Assembly: GCA_002633025.1 (NCBI GenBank)
Contig: NMRB01000253.1
Span: forward strand, 191,504 to 255,503
Reading direction: 5' to 3'
Source: Notospermus geniculatus
Taxonomy: Eukaryota; Nemertea; Pilidiophora; Heteronemertea; Lineidae
DNA: 64,000 bases
How positions within the stretch are numbered: the first letter of the stretch is position 1; the number at the start of each line of letters is the position of its first letter. The position numbers and the translations under genes are program-made. The notes beneath the pieces are model-generated. The model ran no database searches, was not told the origin of the DNA, and saw only the letters and a list, made by a program, of their open reading frames with translations. This document shows positions 23,939 to 35,759 of this stretch, piece after piece.

Positions 23939-26900
23939 CACTCATAAGGTTCTGTAATAAGGGTTCCTGACTAAGCCTAGTGGAAATAGTGGATGTATGA
24001 AAAGGTGCACTCAAGCATGTAATTTGACAAAGGAGCCGTGTTGTTGATCACCTTGGAGAGCGTCATCTTCGTATACCATATTAAACCATCGCTTCATGCA
24101 ATCGACTCATAAATCAAACATGGCATCTCGGTTTTAATATTGACGCCATTCCCATGTTTAATTCAACATTCTTTTGCACGATTATTAATTCCGACACTTC
24201 GACGTGTTACCTTGCACAAAGGAAGTGAGGGTAGTTTACTTTGAGGGCTTGCGTGCCAATGAACCAGAACAAAGGACCCTAATTTGCATACCATGCTTTG
24301 GAATCTTTTCATTTTTTTCTGGATTTCTCATTAAGGGGTCTCAATGATGACCTTCAGTGAATGTTGATAAGCAAGTTTTGGCCCACCTTCATCAGAGCAG
24401 GGTATGAAGTAGGCTCTGTATGTCATATCTTCTGAAATGAACGTCTCTTGAATGCAGATATTCCACTTTTCAAACAAAGGTTTCTCCTCTGGCATTACTC
24501 TGACAACTTTGATTGGTCATGGTATACCTTCCTATCAAGAGTTTATCATCATCTGCCATCCGAGTTAACACAATGGAGACGTCATGTACGTCTGCTGAGC
24601 TCGTCCATCAATGATATGGCTGCCATGGGCAAGTTTCCGCAGTGACCAGCCACATGGAAACTGTGATTGTTGTTGACCCTTTACATCTTCTGGTTTGTCT
24701 GATTAAAATCTACTTTTTTCTCAGTATTCTGCATTGTGGTACTCCCGATGATGGAAAAATCTACCTTTATTCCACCGTTCACCTTCTTCAGTTGATGTTG
24801 GTTTCGACCAATATGTTACATTCCAATGTGTCAGCTATGAAATTAAAGTTTCAAAAGAGAGTGAAACTATCTCTATGGATTGCATATTTTGCAGGGAGTT
24901 CCCTCTGGTGTTGATGAATAAAACAACACATTTTTCATTGTTTACATATTATTGATTTTAAAGAGAGAAAATGCCTCAAGCGTGGGTTTGTTCATATCAA
25001 GTGGGCACATTTCCTATTCTGGAAAATGCTTAAAACTTTGATATTTATTATGCCTTCCTAATGAAATTGTTTTCATTCATTTAAAAAAGTTATTGATTTT
25101 TATCCCAGAAGATCTTTAAGTCTCATGTTCAGTGAGTAGAGCTAAGTAATACCTATGTTGAAATATTCAACAAAAAAATACATGGGGGTACTTGAACTGC
25201 TGGAACTGGCAAACTGCGTTTCTTTTTTGCCATTTCTGGAGCTTTGGAGAAAATCTACCCGACTTTGGCATCAATTCTGAACTTTCAAGTATCCTTCAGC
25301 TATGGACTTATAGGGCATTCATAATGCAAATACAAAACTAGAATCTAAGTTTTGCTGAGTGCCAATTTCACTATGGCACATTTTGACACGGTAGCAAATG
25401 ATACGTGAATGGAAATGCACACTGTTCAGCAACATGAGCCACTCAACACAGAAGTTTTGTATAAATTACCAGTTCACTTAGTGCAGATTTTCATCCTCCA
25501 TTGTTACAAGCCCAGAGCCCAGCAGGGGACATCATTATGGCCATAGGACCGGTAAAACACAAGCGACATTCGCTGCGCACGCCGCATTATTTTTCATCGC
25601 CTGTATCCAGATGAATTAAAGCGTATGATCCCAGACTTAAAGGCTCTGCAAGTGGTGCATTGTTGCAGAAAAATCAGGCCGTCAGGTGTGGAAGCTATGT
25701 TTTTTGGACAATATCTGTATGGAAAACATGTTTGCTTTGTACTCCCAACCACTAATCACTTTGTCGATTTCAGTAGCTCTCAAACTAATTTCCTGCATCA
25801 AGTTTACACGATTGATTTTCAGGCTCATTGACCCATCTTAGGCTGCCACTTCAGTTGTCGAGCTTTGTTACTACTCCCGAAAATTCAACTTTCAAAGCAA
25901 CACTTCAAGAACCATCATAGTCCAAAAATTCTCAAAATTTTGTGTGTGTGAAATTTGGTGACAGCTGCAGGGGACCTGCTCATGAATTCTGCACTATTAC
26001 GCTCATCCATTCAGGCACGATTCTATCATTCTTGATGGCCACTTACCGTTGTCTGCTGCCGTCAAAACCCGACCCCAGAGGCCAGGCCTTGCACAAGAGA
26101 GCCACCAGAGAAATTCGCCTTGGGCACTGCTATTGTTTAAAAAAGGCCTCAGGAAAAATCACGTCTCTGTTACTCATTCGATACTCTGTTGGCTCCTTTG
26201 TTTTTCAGCCCCACCCATTTGGTGCAGGTTGCATGATTCCTATATGATGGACGCTCTAATAATGGATGAGGAAAAAGTAAATGAGTTTTGTTTTGTCTTG
26301 AAAATAATGGCCACTGTGGTGCTACCGTCTGCAAGATCAGACATGTCACATTGTCTGCTGCAAAAAATCAACCTATTATTTCCATCTGTCCCTGAAGATT
26401 CTGAGATTTCATGTGACAATCTAAGACAATTGGTCCTCTTTTGCATTGTCTTCCTTTGTTGCTGCACACAACTTGCTGCACTGAACATCGATTACTGGCG
26501 AGAATTTCAGCAATTCTGAACTTTTCTGGGCAGAAAAAATCAATCAGTGACTCAGCCTTGAACTGAGTGTCCCCAATGATGCTTCTCAAATGACTGTAAA
26601 TGTACGTTTTTGAATCTCATTGTCGTCATTCACACCGAACATTATGATTTTGTATGAATTTATTTCCAATTGTAAGTGTCCCTTTGTCAACTGGTGACTT
26701 CAGATTCTGAAAGTCAGATTAAAATTGAAAAGTTGTGTTCATGACAATGGACATACAGAACCCAGAGGAAAAAATATGTGGTGACAATTGAAGACTTTAA
26801 CGTGTTCTTTGAATTAGTCACAATCAAAGGTTGATTTTGCACAATATCTCAAATTGGGCTCGCAATTTCCTCCTGACCAAGAATAGCTAGCGTCCTTTCT

Positions 26901-27872
26901 AATGGAGCATGAAAATGCTGCATGAGTGATTATTGGTTCATTTGGATTGTGCTCAACTCTTGAACTCGCAATCACTGATTGACTGAGTATGTGGCAATTG
27001 ATTTTTTCAATCGAATCGTCCTGGTGCTTTTGGTTACGGGCTTTGGTAGTCATTCATGGATACCCTTGGTGAAAATCTGGTAGATGGGCAGGTCTTCTGA
27101 ACATCTTCAGTTCCTAGATTCTCTTTTCTCAGTTTGGTGCTTTGGACAGGGCAGGACTATGCCAATATATTGTAGGCTACGTCAGCAATGCCAATATATT
27201 GTAGGCTGTATGTCAGCAATAGATAACAGGTCTCTGACTTCCCTTGTAGAAATCTCGTGCATTAATTCTTGAGGTGATGGAACTAAAGTTAATGACCAAT
27301 TTAGGGTAGAAAATGCTGACAACGCAGCGTATACACATACTTGGGACTTCATGTTTATAGCCTGCTCCACATTTATAGCGTATCCTCAAAATGACAGGTT
27401 TCCAGTTGGAGATGGTGGTGACTGAGGATTGTCAATACTAAAAACCTAATTATTGCATATCTAAACCTATGCTATTGGCAAATGTGCCAAGAAGATTCAC
27501 GATATTATCACTCTGCCGTAGTAATAATGTGGTCATGTCATTGGAGACTTAAAATTGAGTTTATTTCCTGAGTGGGAGTGAATACCACTGGTGTGGTGTG
27601 TTAATTTCACTCGAGTTGTGTCCAGATATCATGACATAAAGCAAGATGTGGCTGAGCATTGGTAAATGACTTAAGATCATGTAGTTAACACCCATGGTCA
27701 CTCCTCACAATCACAAGTTGCTATTTACCAATAAAGGTTGCATAAATAATTGATCTTGAGACCATTAGGAGCTACTTTATGATCACCTTGCCTCCTTTGT
27801 GGCCGCGACTGTTATCACTTCGCATGAGTGCAAGTCATACTGATCATTTTTGTGGAGGTTCAATATTACGGG
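23939..27872. other. No supported gene up to the assembly gap
   Basis: Several protein-like frames lie here (24448-24645, and 26238-26519 beginning MDALIMDEEKVNEF), but no consistent splice structure links them. A 29-bp tandem repeat is at 27159. Exons may be hidden but cannot be placed. Confidence 0.35.
27159..27218. repeat. Tandem duplication, 29-bp unit
   Basis: ATGCCAATATATTGTAGGCT followed by a variant of ACGTCAGCA is repeated twice with small differences at the 3' end. Confidence 0.9.
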
Positions 27873-28527
27873 NNNNNNNNNNNNNNNNNNNNNNNNNNNN
27901 NNNNNNNNNNNNNNNNNNNNNNNNNNNNNNNNNNNNNNNNNNNNNNNNNNNNNNNNNNNNNNNNNNNNNNNNNNNNNNNNNNNNNNNNNNNNNNNNNNNN
28001 NNNNNNNNNNNNNNNNNNNNNNNNNNNNNNNNNNNNNNNNNNNNNNNNNNNNNNNNNNNNNNNNNNNNNNNNNNNNNNNNNNNNNNNNNNNNNNNNNNNN
28101 NNNNNNNNNNNNNNNNNNNNNNNNNNNNNNNNNNNNNNNNNNNNNNNNNNNNNNNNNNNNNNNNNNNNNNNNNNNNNNNNNNNNNNNNNNNNNNNNNNNN
28201 NNNNNNNNNNNNNNNNNNNNNNNNNNNNNNNNNNNNNNNNNNNNNNNNNNNNNNNNNNNNNNNNNNNNNNNNNNNNNNNNNNNNNNNNNNNNNNNNNNNN
28301 NNNNNNNNNNNNNNNNNNNNNNNNNNNNNNNNNNNNNNNNNNNNNNNNNNNNNNNNNNNNNNNNNNNNNNNNNNNNNNNNNNNNNNNNNNNNNNNNNNNN
28401 NNNNNNNNNNNNNNNNNNNNNNNNNNNNNNNNNNNNNNNNNNNNNNNNNNNNNNNNNNNNNNNNNNNNNNNNNNNNNNNNNNNNNNNNNNNNNNNNNNNN
28501 NNNNNNNNNNNNNNNNNNNNNNNNNNN
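27873..28527. other. Assembly gap, 655 N
   Basis: A continuous run of N. Frames that appear to cross it are artefacts of the gap. The sequence just right of it contains a tRNA A-box-like motif on the minus strand (GGCTTAGTGGCTAAAGCG, near 28552-28569). This could mean a SINE collapsed in the gap, but no B box is visible. Confidence 1.
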
Positions 28528-29013
28528 AGGTTTAACTTGGTAAGAGTACGCTTTAGCCACTAAGCCCCCTGGCTGAAGTTGGACTACGCCTGCTTCTGGC
28601 ATGCAGTCTTTTTCCTTAGAAACTCAACAGCGTTGGTGGTCTTGTTCTTATATCATGTCTTTTGTCGCTCTTGTTTAGCCGGAGAGAACTCTCCACCAGG
28701 GCTCCAGACTTGGGATTCTACCTTCTGCTCGCACCTGCATCAACAGATTCCAAGGAGGATGCTCTGCTTCTTTTGCATTGAAATATCTGCCACGGACAGG
28801 GTTTTTTAGTGAACTCCGCAGTTTTGGACCCAAAGTGTCTGCAATCTTTGTAAATATTGACATATCTTCAAGTTGTGCATGCCTGAATCTTCAGCACCTG
28901 GGTGCTCTAACCTGCTTCTATTTTGAAAGTCTTTCTTAGCCCTGACCTAAATATAAAAAGTATCCGAGTCTGCAATACCATTAATCTCCGAGATGCTTTG
29001 CATCCTTTCCCTT

Positions 29014-29057
29014 CAAAATTCTTGACTGGTGGAAACAAAATTCTTGACTGGTGGAAA
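29014..29057. repeat. Tandem duplication, 22-bp unit
   Basis: CAAAATTCTTGACTGGTGGA plus AA occurs twice head to tail without change. Confidence 0.9.
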
Positions 29058-30713
29058 CATATCTCAAGTTATTCATCTGAACCAGTTTGCAGCCGGTCGC
29101 CCATCCATGTGTAGCCTCCTCGATGGTGAGAGACTGGATCATGTCAATCAGTGGTTATCTCCATCTGCTTGGGGCGATAGATTTCAATCTTGTTTCTGCC
29201 ATGTCGGCCACTGAAGTATACTCAAGACCTTACAACTTGCATACACAGCTGACTCACGGTGGAGCCGCCAGTGCCTCCGGTCCTACAAAAAGTTTTTTTG
29301 CATATTCAGATTTCAATGAGCTGTGCTGAGGGTCGTATCCATCTTGTGATAATCTTCTGCTCAGTTTTTATTTTCAGTTTCTCACATATTTGACTGGTAT
29401 AGGCATGTTTTTTGTCCTTTGCACCACATGGTTATTCTTAGGTCTGGCTACATTTTCAGTGTACTTATTCTATCATGTACTACACGTTCTTCACCACAAT
29501 GTTTCTAAGTGAACACTCTTTCCTTATTTCACTGAAGTCACTTCGTTTAACTTACTGTAAAGTACACAAAATCAAATCTAAAAGATTCTGTTTTCTCAAC
29601 TCGCTAAACACATCCCACTCGCTGTTAAATATTTTATATAAAAAAATATTTGACTCCAAATTCTTTAACATTTCGAAGACTGTGGAAGGAATGTGTGCCT
29701 ATTTAAATCAGTGCTTGAGTTGCATGAATTATTAATTCAAGTGGTTGCTGGGCAAAATGTTGACTATTCAACACGTAAATATCACTTGATTTTACAAGTA
29801 CAGGATTTGAAAATTTTAGGAAATGAAAGTTTTGACTTCCCCAATTTGCATACATAAGTCCATCTTGAGACAATGCAGTTCAGTGAGTCTCTCGTTTTTG
29901 AAGTTGAGTAGGCCTTGAATTGCCCCCATGGAAATGGTCTTCATGGAACGTGTCAATATACCGTGGGCCAATCAGTGGTGTTCGTATATGTACGGTATAA
30001 CAACTCACCAATGGGTTGTTGCTCATGCCATGATATGGAAAGTTCACACTTGAATTATGTTTACAAATTGTGATGGATGGAACCACTGTTCCAATATATA
30101 TGAGGTTGTCGGGGAAATTGAAAATTATTTTGGCCATTATGGTCATTAGTCTGTATGTACAGTACCACTTGATGCCTGCCTACTACAAAGGCAAACATCA
30201 GATCTGTGTAAAGGATCAGTTCTTGCCGGTTTGTTTAAAGTTTTGCGATTCTGTTGTCTTTTTCAGATTTTTCTTCAAAAGCGATGTAATATTTGGCTGT
30301 GGTAAACACAGCAATTGATACCCATTCAGGAAAGATTCATTATTGGTAAGTGTACATTCTTTTTTGAAAGTGGAAATTAACTTCTTAACTGATCAAACCA
30401 AAAGTGGCAACTGGTAAATTAACTAGCTCCTACGCTTAATTAGCACCACATAGTTTCGCAGCAAAAAAATAGAATGACTAATGCCTGATTTTGTGTGTGG
30501 CTGTAACTTGAATAATCCAGTCTTTACGTCACATCACGCGGAGTTGATTTCACTGCAAGTCGGCAAGAATAAATGTGCAGTTATGCAGAGTTATTCTGTG
30601 TAAATATACATGGATTCTGTGCAAAGTTGAGATGAAAACAACTTCCACCACTGTTACTCTTTGTGTGTGTGCATGTCCTGTCACAAACAGTGTTCGTGTC
30701 CTGTACTTCTTGG

Positions 30714-30850
30714 AAGTCAACTGATTCCGCTAATAATTCCACTGCCTTGTTTGGAAACTGCATGGGGTGCTTCTGCTTTGGTTTCAGCCAGTCTAGGTTA
30801 GCGTTGATGTCTCCTTCAAATATCTGCTGTGTTTGTTGTTTTCTCCACAT
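30714..30850 (-). CDS. Protein-like minus-strand frame, possible exon
   Basis: The frame reads MWRKQQTQQIFEGDINANLD, then KHPMQFPNKAVELLAE. It is charged and low in Cys, while the opposite strand is Cys/Phe-rich, as expected of the antisense of coding DNA. A GTACAG donor-like site near 30714 could end it; no good acceptor is seen upstream. Function unknown, and it may be a pseudogene fragment. Confidence 0.2.
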
Positions 30851-33343
30851 GAAGTGTCATTTAAACTCTTCAGAACATATCTGATAAACAGTGAATCCCC
30901 AATAGTTTGTCAAATATGCTACTTCGTTTGAAAATCTAGACCTGTTATGATGAAAAGAACATGACAAAAAAATCCATTGCCCTCTGACTTCAGTGTCAGC
31001 TCTTTCAACGTTGCTTGAAACCTGTAGACTAGACTGTGTTTTATCATTACATCCAAGACAATCAATGCGCTCCATTCAATGACTAATAATCCCATGATCC
31101 GCATTAGCATACCACGTCCTTGGGACACCTACACAGCTGCTTCCATAAACAGCCCTAACACTTACAACAACAACGGAAACTTGTAGAGTGCACCGAGATT
31201 GACCATTGAGATGGAATAAACAATGGGTTAATGCATTGTCATAGCAGCTGCATGACCATGACTCAATCAACTTCATCACGTCAACCTCTAATAAAATTAC
31301 ATTAGGATTTCATTTCATTCTCTTTATATCTTATATTTGATGATAATGTTGCCAGCCAGTCTGAGCTAGAACAAAGCGTTCTGCGATATTCATGCAGGAA
31401 ACGAGCCGAGGTTATTTCACTCCTTGCATTTCTACTGTTTCTGGTGTCATTTTAGTCACTACCAGTAATGCCTCTGATGATTTGATAACAGTGAAGTTTT
31501 CATATCCATTGTGAAGCTTTCATAATCCATTCTGGAAGTTGAAAGAGAGAAATGGATGAAAAATTTTGAATGTATATAGCAGATTTAGTCATGAGGGAAA
31601 GAAAGGCGTGTTGCAGAACAGTTGCCTCGCTGGAGGCAGTTCTTGGTGACTGGGTATCTTAAAGAAACTTGATGGCTGCTGTATGTTAGGTGGAAGGCTT
31701 CTGATGAAGTGAAATCATATTTTGTGTTACAGAGTATAATGTACCTGCTTTATTAGTGCCCCTGTTTCTCTAGATTGTCATTAATTGGTGGTTGATTCCC
31801 ATGCACCAGAATTATGCATAATTGTGCCACGAATTGGTAGTTTGGGGACGACTATTGGATTCACATACATTTCTTTTTCTGACTTAATTGACCTCAAATG
31901 TGGTGCTGTATCATTAATTTGTGTAAATGCTGTCACTTGTATAAATAATCAGTCCCCAACTGACTTAATTTGGAGCAAAGTATGTTCCACTAGGTTGTGA
32001 CAAGAATATCTGAAAATACATGGCCTTCATCTGTACATGTACATGTATTTGGACCACCAAAAAGATGTTTTCAAATAACCGCAGCAAAATTTCGTACTGC
32101 AGACGCAAGTTCAATGTACTAGTAGTAAGTATTGGAAAACATGAAGCAGTCCACCATCCCAGTTTGATTTTGCATTCGTTTCTCTGCATCGAAAACGTGA
32201 GTTAAATATTCAGATATTTGAAGGGATGTATGAGTGACAGTCATTAGGCCAGTTTTTGTATCGATCTGAATGCCGGCTCCAATTCTCCATGAATTATTTG
32301 TTAGCCTCTACGGTTTGAACAATGTCGATGTGGGAAAGTTTTACTACAGGATGCTCTACAGGGTACTGTACATTTGCAGAGTGGTCCTAACCGTGAACGA
32401 TGCTGTATCATCTCAGGATCAATTGGTACAGTTCCCATCATGAAATCTTGATGAGCCTGTGTGGTAGATACGGTTAAGTTACCACAGTCGAGGCAGTTAA
32501 ATTGTATGGAGCATGTCATCCATTCAATGAAAATATCATTCTTTAGTACCTGATGTGGGCCATTGACTTCCATTCAGCTGCTTTCTCTCTCTCTCTTGGG
32601 AGGTGTTGGCATTTGTTGCATGCCCACTTGGGAAAGATGACACGTTTTCACAACAAAACTTAGCACACCACCAATTTCAATGACTAAATGATGAGGTAGT
32701 TAGCACGTTGGTCTGAACTTATTTCAATGTATCATAAATGGCTATAACACCATTCTGTGTTGCATCTCTTGCTCACTAACGATGCTCATTATTCTCTAAA
32801 GACATCTTGTTTACCTGACGCTGCGTTTGTATTACAAGCACAGAAGTGCTAATATTTCTGTGTGATCCTCAGAAACCTGCTTGCCTGTCATTTCTACCTT
32901 CCTAGTTCAAACATCTCAAGAAAAAATGATGGCTTGGCAATTTTTGAGTGCTTCCTTACTGTGGGCATATTTGTACTCCAGCCACCCAACGAATAACACA
33001 GCGTTAAGCTATGCTGTTGGTATGCAAATTGGACCACTTCTGTTTTTTGTGAAAACAACACACCTGGTGAGAAAAATGAAACGTGACAATTGGAGATGAA
33101 TTACAAGTCAATTATGAAATGAGATGAGGAAATTGCTCATGTCTTTATGTGTTCTGTAAGCTTGTTAGGAAATTTGAAGACCCAAAGGTGACATTTTCAA
33201 TCAGCAGGGTGCTAGATAAGTGCCTCAAAAGTGGCATTGTTCTGTTGCTTTCTTGAAGCGGACAGGTGACGGAGTAGCCTATCAACCACATTGACTCTGA
33301 GTGAGTTAATGAAATCTCAATGCAGAGGTATTCTGCTGTGTAA

Positions 33344-34126
33344 AGGTGGGTTTAGACAGGCAACTTTTTCATCCACAACCTCTTTCAACCCTCAACCTCT
33401 AGCAACCTACCTGTGATGTTCACACAGGGCAAACTTCTTCAACCAAGTTCAACCTCTGGTTGAAGGAGGTGGAAACAAGTTGAACGATTTTGGCGAGTAA
33501 TACTGTCAATTTTGGAGGGAAATCAGAAAAACAAGTCACTACAATGTATGAAGAGGCTGGATGTATTACTGCATCTCTCATTATCTTGCTGGATGAGCAG
33601 AGACGGCAGGAGAAACCGAAAAATAAAGGCGAGACTTATGGGTTTAATAAGGATTGGATCAGCAGAAGGAGAAAACTTGGGACTTATCACACACTTTTCT
33701 GAAGGAATTGGCAAGTGAAGACGCATCCGCATATAAAAACTATCTTTGCATGGATTCCACCACTCCTGAAGAGCTCCTCCAGGCGGTAGGACCACTAATA
33801 ACAAAACATCATAACCTTGGCCTTGCTCATCAACTCCTCCACCATTTTGATCAATGAAGAAAAGATCACATGACTCACATCACCAATCTCATTGGATAGT
33901 ACCTGATAGTGAAATTGATACTTTTGGCAACCTCAGCAAAATTTAGCTTCTGAAAGCTATTTGGTTGCTGGTTGAAAGAGGTGGCAGCATGGAGGTTGAA
34001 TCAGGTTGAAACAGGTTGCGGAACATGTTCAGACAGGCAACCTCTTTCAATTTTTAGGTTGCTGGTATATGATTACAGGAGGTTGAAAGAGGTTGAAAGA
34101 AGAAGGTTGCCTGTGTAAACCCACCT
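33344..34126 (+). mobile_element. PIF/Harbinger transposon, internally deleted (783 bp)
   Basis: Inverted termini start AGGTGGGTTTAGACAGGCAA and its counterpart AGGTGGGTTTACACAGGCAA. TAA lies directly outside both ends (33341-33343, 34127-34129). Both subterminal regions carry many copies of AGGTTGAA or its complement, likely transposase-binding repeats. The interior encodes the start of a Harbinger nuclease (separate entry) but none of the catalytic core. It is a deletion derivative that could only move with enzyme supplied elsewhere. Confidence 0.88.
33490..33857 (+). pseudogene. Harbinger transposase (HARBI1-like) N-terminal fragment, frameshifted
   Basis: The first frame ends in DWISRRRKLGTYHTLF and a stop at 33700-33702. 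The second frame, shifted by one, continues as FLKELASEDASAYKNYLCMD, then TPEELLQAVGPLITK. Together these match the typical HARBI1/Harbinger nuclease start: an RR..LG.Y..L segment, L..ED...Y..YLRM, then F.ELL..V.P.I. The shift lies near 33695-33702. The DDE-type nuclease core that normally follows is absent because the element ends 270 bp later. The family call rests on pattern memory and on the TAA-flanked termini, which agree independently. It is non-functional as it stands. Confidence 0.8.
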
Positions 34127-34499
34127 TAAGATGGCAAGGTTGCTGAGAATTTGGACTGTTGTGTTCTGAGGGCTTCGAATGCCTTCCAATGCTTACAGAC
34201 TAAATAGCGCATTTTATTTACATGTTGGCATTGCTCAGCCAACTGAGCGTTTACCTTGATGATGTTAACTGCCATTCTGCGTTGAGGTTGAGGGATGGAT
34301 GTTCTATGTCATAGACCCTGAGGTCTTCCTCAGATGTGATACAGAAACAGGAGGTCTTGGTTGGCTTGGTAAATAAACCCAAGGCAAAGAACCAGATAAA
34401 GTCCTTGAGTATTATCATGGAAAGTTTGCCCTACAGTAAGAGAAAAAGCAGATGCAGCATGTACTCTTGCAGAGCATTGCTGTTGTGATCGTATAATTA

Positions 34500-34674
34500 C
34501 AGTCAACGTCGCCTATAACGTACTGATTGGGACCTGCAATTTTTGTCCGTTATATGCAAAGTCTGTTATATGCATATGGCCAATGCATTGTAAAACAGGG
34601 CCGGGGCTTCCAGTTTCAGTACGTTATAGGCGATTATCCGGTATATGCAAGGCTGTTATATGCGCCGTTGACTG
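34500..34674. mobile_element. pogo/Tigger-like MITE with TA target duplication
   Basis: The 175-bp element has termini CAGTCAACGTCGCCTATAAC and, inverted, CAGTCAACGGCGCATATAAC. It is flanked by TA on both sides (34498-34499, 34675-34676). Termini of the form CAGT...CG...TATAAC with a TA duplication are typical of the pogo branch of Tc1/mariner. The interior holds further copies of GTTATATGC. It has no coding capacity and sits 374 bp from the Harbinger element. Confidence 0.8.
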
Positions 34675-34676
34675 TA

Positions 34677-35437
34677 TCTCAATAGCAAAATTGTGAGTCT
34701 CTTTATGTACTTGATACTGATTCGCACACTTGCATCGGAAGCAGCGCTGCCGTCTTGGGAAATCACCAGCTGCCTCATGGCTTGAGAGTGTTAGATTACA
34801 ATATTGTAACCCGTACAGGGTCAATATATAGTTTGTGTACAGAAAACATTGTCATATTAGAAATTAGATATAAAGCAACGGTGTCCTCGCACATGATAGA
34901 TCCTTGTGTTGGACAATGCATTATGCATTGAATGCCAATGATTCAGGTGTAAACAATGGTATGAGTACTTAGTGATGTAATTAGTTATGCGAGATGGTAA
35001 TTTGTGAAATGTATCTTCCTCTGCGGTGGTGGGGTGAGCCAGTGTGACAATTCAGTCCCATTAGGCTAATCAGTATACCCTGCTACGACAGCGATTCATT
35101 CCCCCACCTCGCTGTGAATCGCACTTTCTCTTACAAGTTGGTGTTACTCATCGGATTAGTGCTGCTTGCTTTGGCCAAATATGTGAAGGGACTGGCCAGA
35201 TTGCCAACACAAAGATAGCCGGCATTCAAAGTCGATGAGCAATGGGAAATGCAACCAACCACCAAATGGCAAAAGACATGTTGCAGGCAACATGACGCAT
35301 AGTGCAACTACCAGTTTTGTTGCTGAAAGGAAGATGTGCTGTGGCCTTCCATCCACTGTCACCTGCTTTCATTCCTCACAGGTAGGCCTACTTGCTTTAG
35401 AGTGGGAGGTCCTCTAACCTTCACTTACACCAAAGAA
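34677..35437. other. No supported gene
   Basis: Short frames only; this is downstream flank of the proposed minus-strand exon at 35517-35759. Confidence 0.4.
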
Positions 35438-35443
35438 TTTTAT
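35438..35443 (-). other. Candidate poly(A) signal for the minus-strand exon
   Basis: TTTATT on the + strand (AATAAA on the minus strand) lies 74 bp beyond the stop codon at 35517, a normal spacing for a short 3' UTR. Confidence 0.4.
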
Positions 35444-35516
35444 TCCTTCAATTTGGGCAGCAAACATGACTTTGTGATGCTTGAATAATATTTATCTGGC
35501 TAATATTACGGGCCGG

Positions 35517-35759
35517 CTATTTTTCTTTTCTAACCCTAGCATCTTCAACCTGTGGCAGCTCCCTTGGAAATGTTGGCAGGACGTATTCCTGGTGTGTTTC
35601 TACATTTGACCTTGCCCCAGGTATATCATCTGAATAACTTTTGAATACCATATACGCCTCCGGTGGTACCAGTCTAAAAGTTTCCCCATCCTCATTCTCC
35701 GAGTGTGGAACGATATTAGAAATGTTCAAATGACTACACGATCGAAATGTTCTAGATTC
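35517..35759 (-). CDS. Probable 3'-terminal coding exon of an unidentified minus-strand gene
   Basis: Behind an acceptor CAACCTCACACCTAG the minus strand is open for 80 codons. It starts ESRTFRSCSHLNISNIVPH, continues EDGETFRLVPPEAYMVFKSY and ETHQEYVLPTFPREL, and ends QVEDARVRKEK and a stop. The composition, rich in Glu, Pro and Val and ending in a basic tail, is strongly protein-like. An AATAAA follows at the expected distance. The pyrimidine tract is weak. I do not recognise the protein. A second minus-strand frame just upstream (35826-35930, HYQQLLKNGMSRYVCQNG) follows the acceptor CACCTGCCCCAG but ends in a stop with no usable donor, so it cannot be joined. Confidence 0.45.
   Translation of the reverse strand, partial: ESRTFRSCSHLNISNIVPHSENEDGETFRLVPPEAYMVFKSYSDDIPGARSNVETHQEYVLPTFPRELPQVEDARVRKEK

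Larger units (their letters stand above)
28528..33343. other. No confidently supported gene; one exon candidate
   Basis: Two overlapping + strand frames around 29087-29329 follow an acceptor-like CAGTTTGCAG and are protein-like, but neither has a clear donor. A minus-strand frame at 30714-30850 is listed separately. A short tandem duplication is at 29014. Confidence 0.35.

Noticed and set aside
26049-26519. 156-codon open frame
   Set aside because: Part of it is protein-like (DEEKVNEFCFVLKIMA), but no acceptor or donor supports it and antisense frames are similarly open.
27779-28602. Open frames of about 235-254 codons across the gap on both strands
   Set aside because: They exist only because runs of N contain no stop codons.
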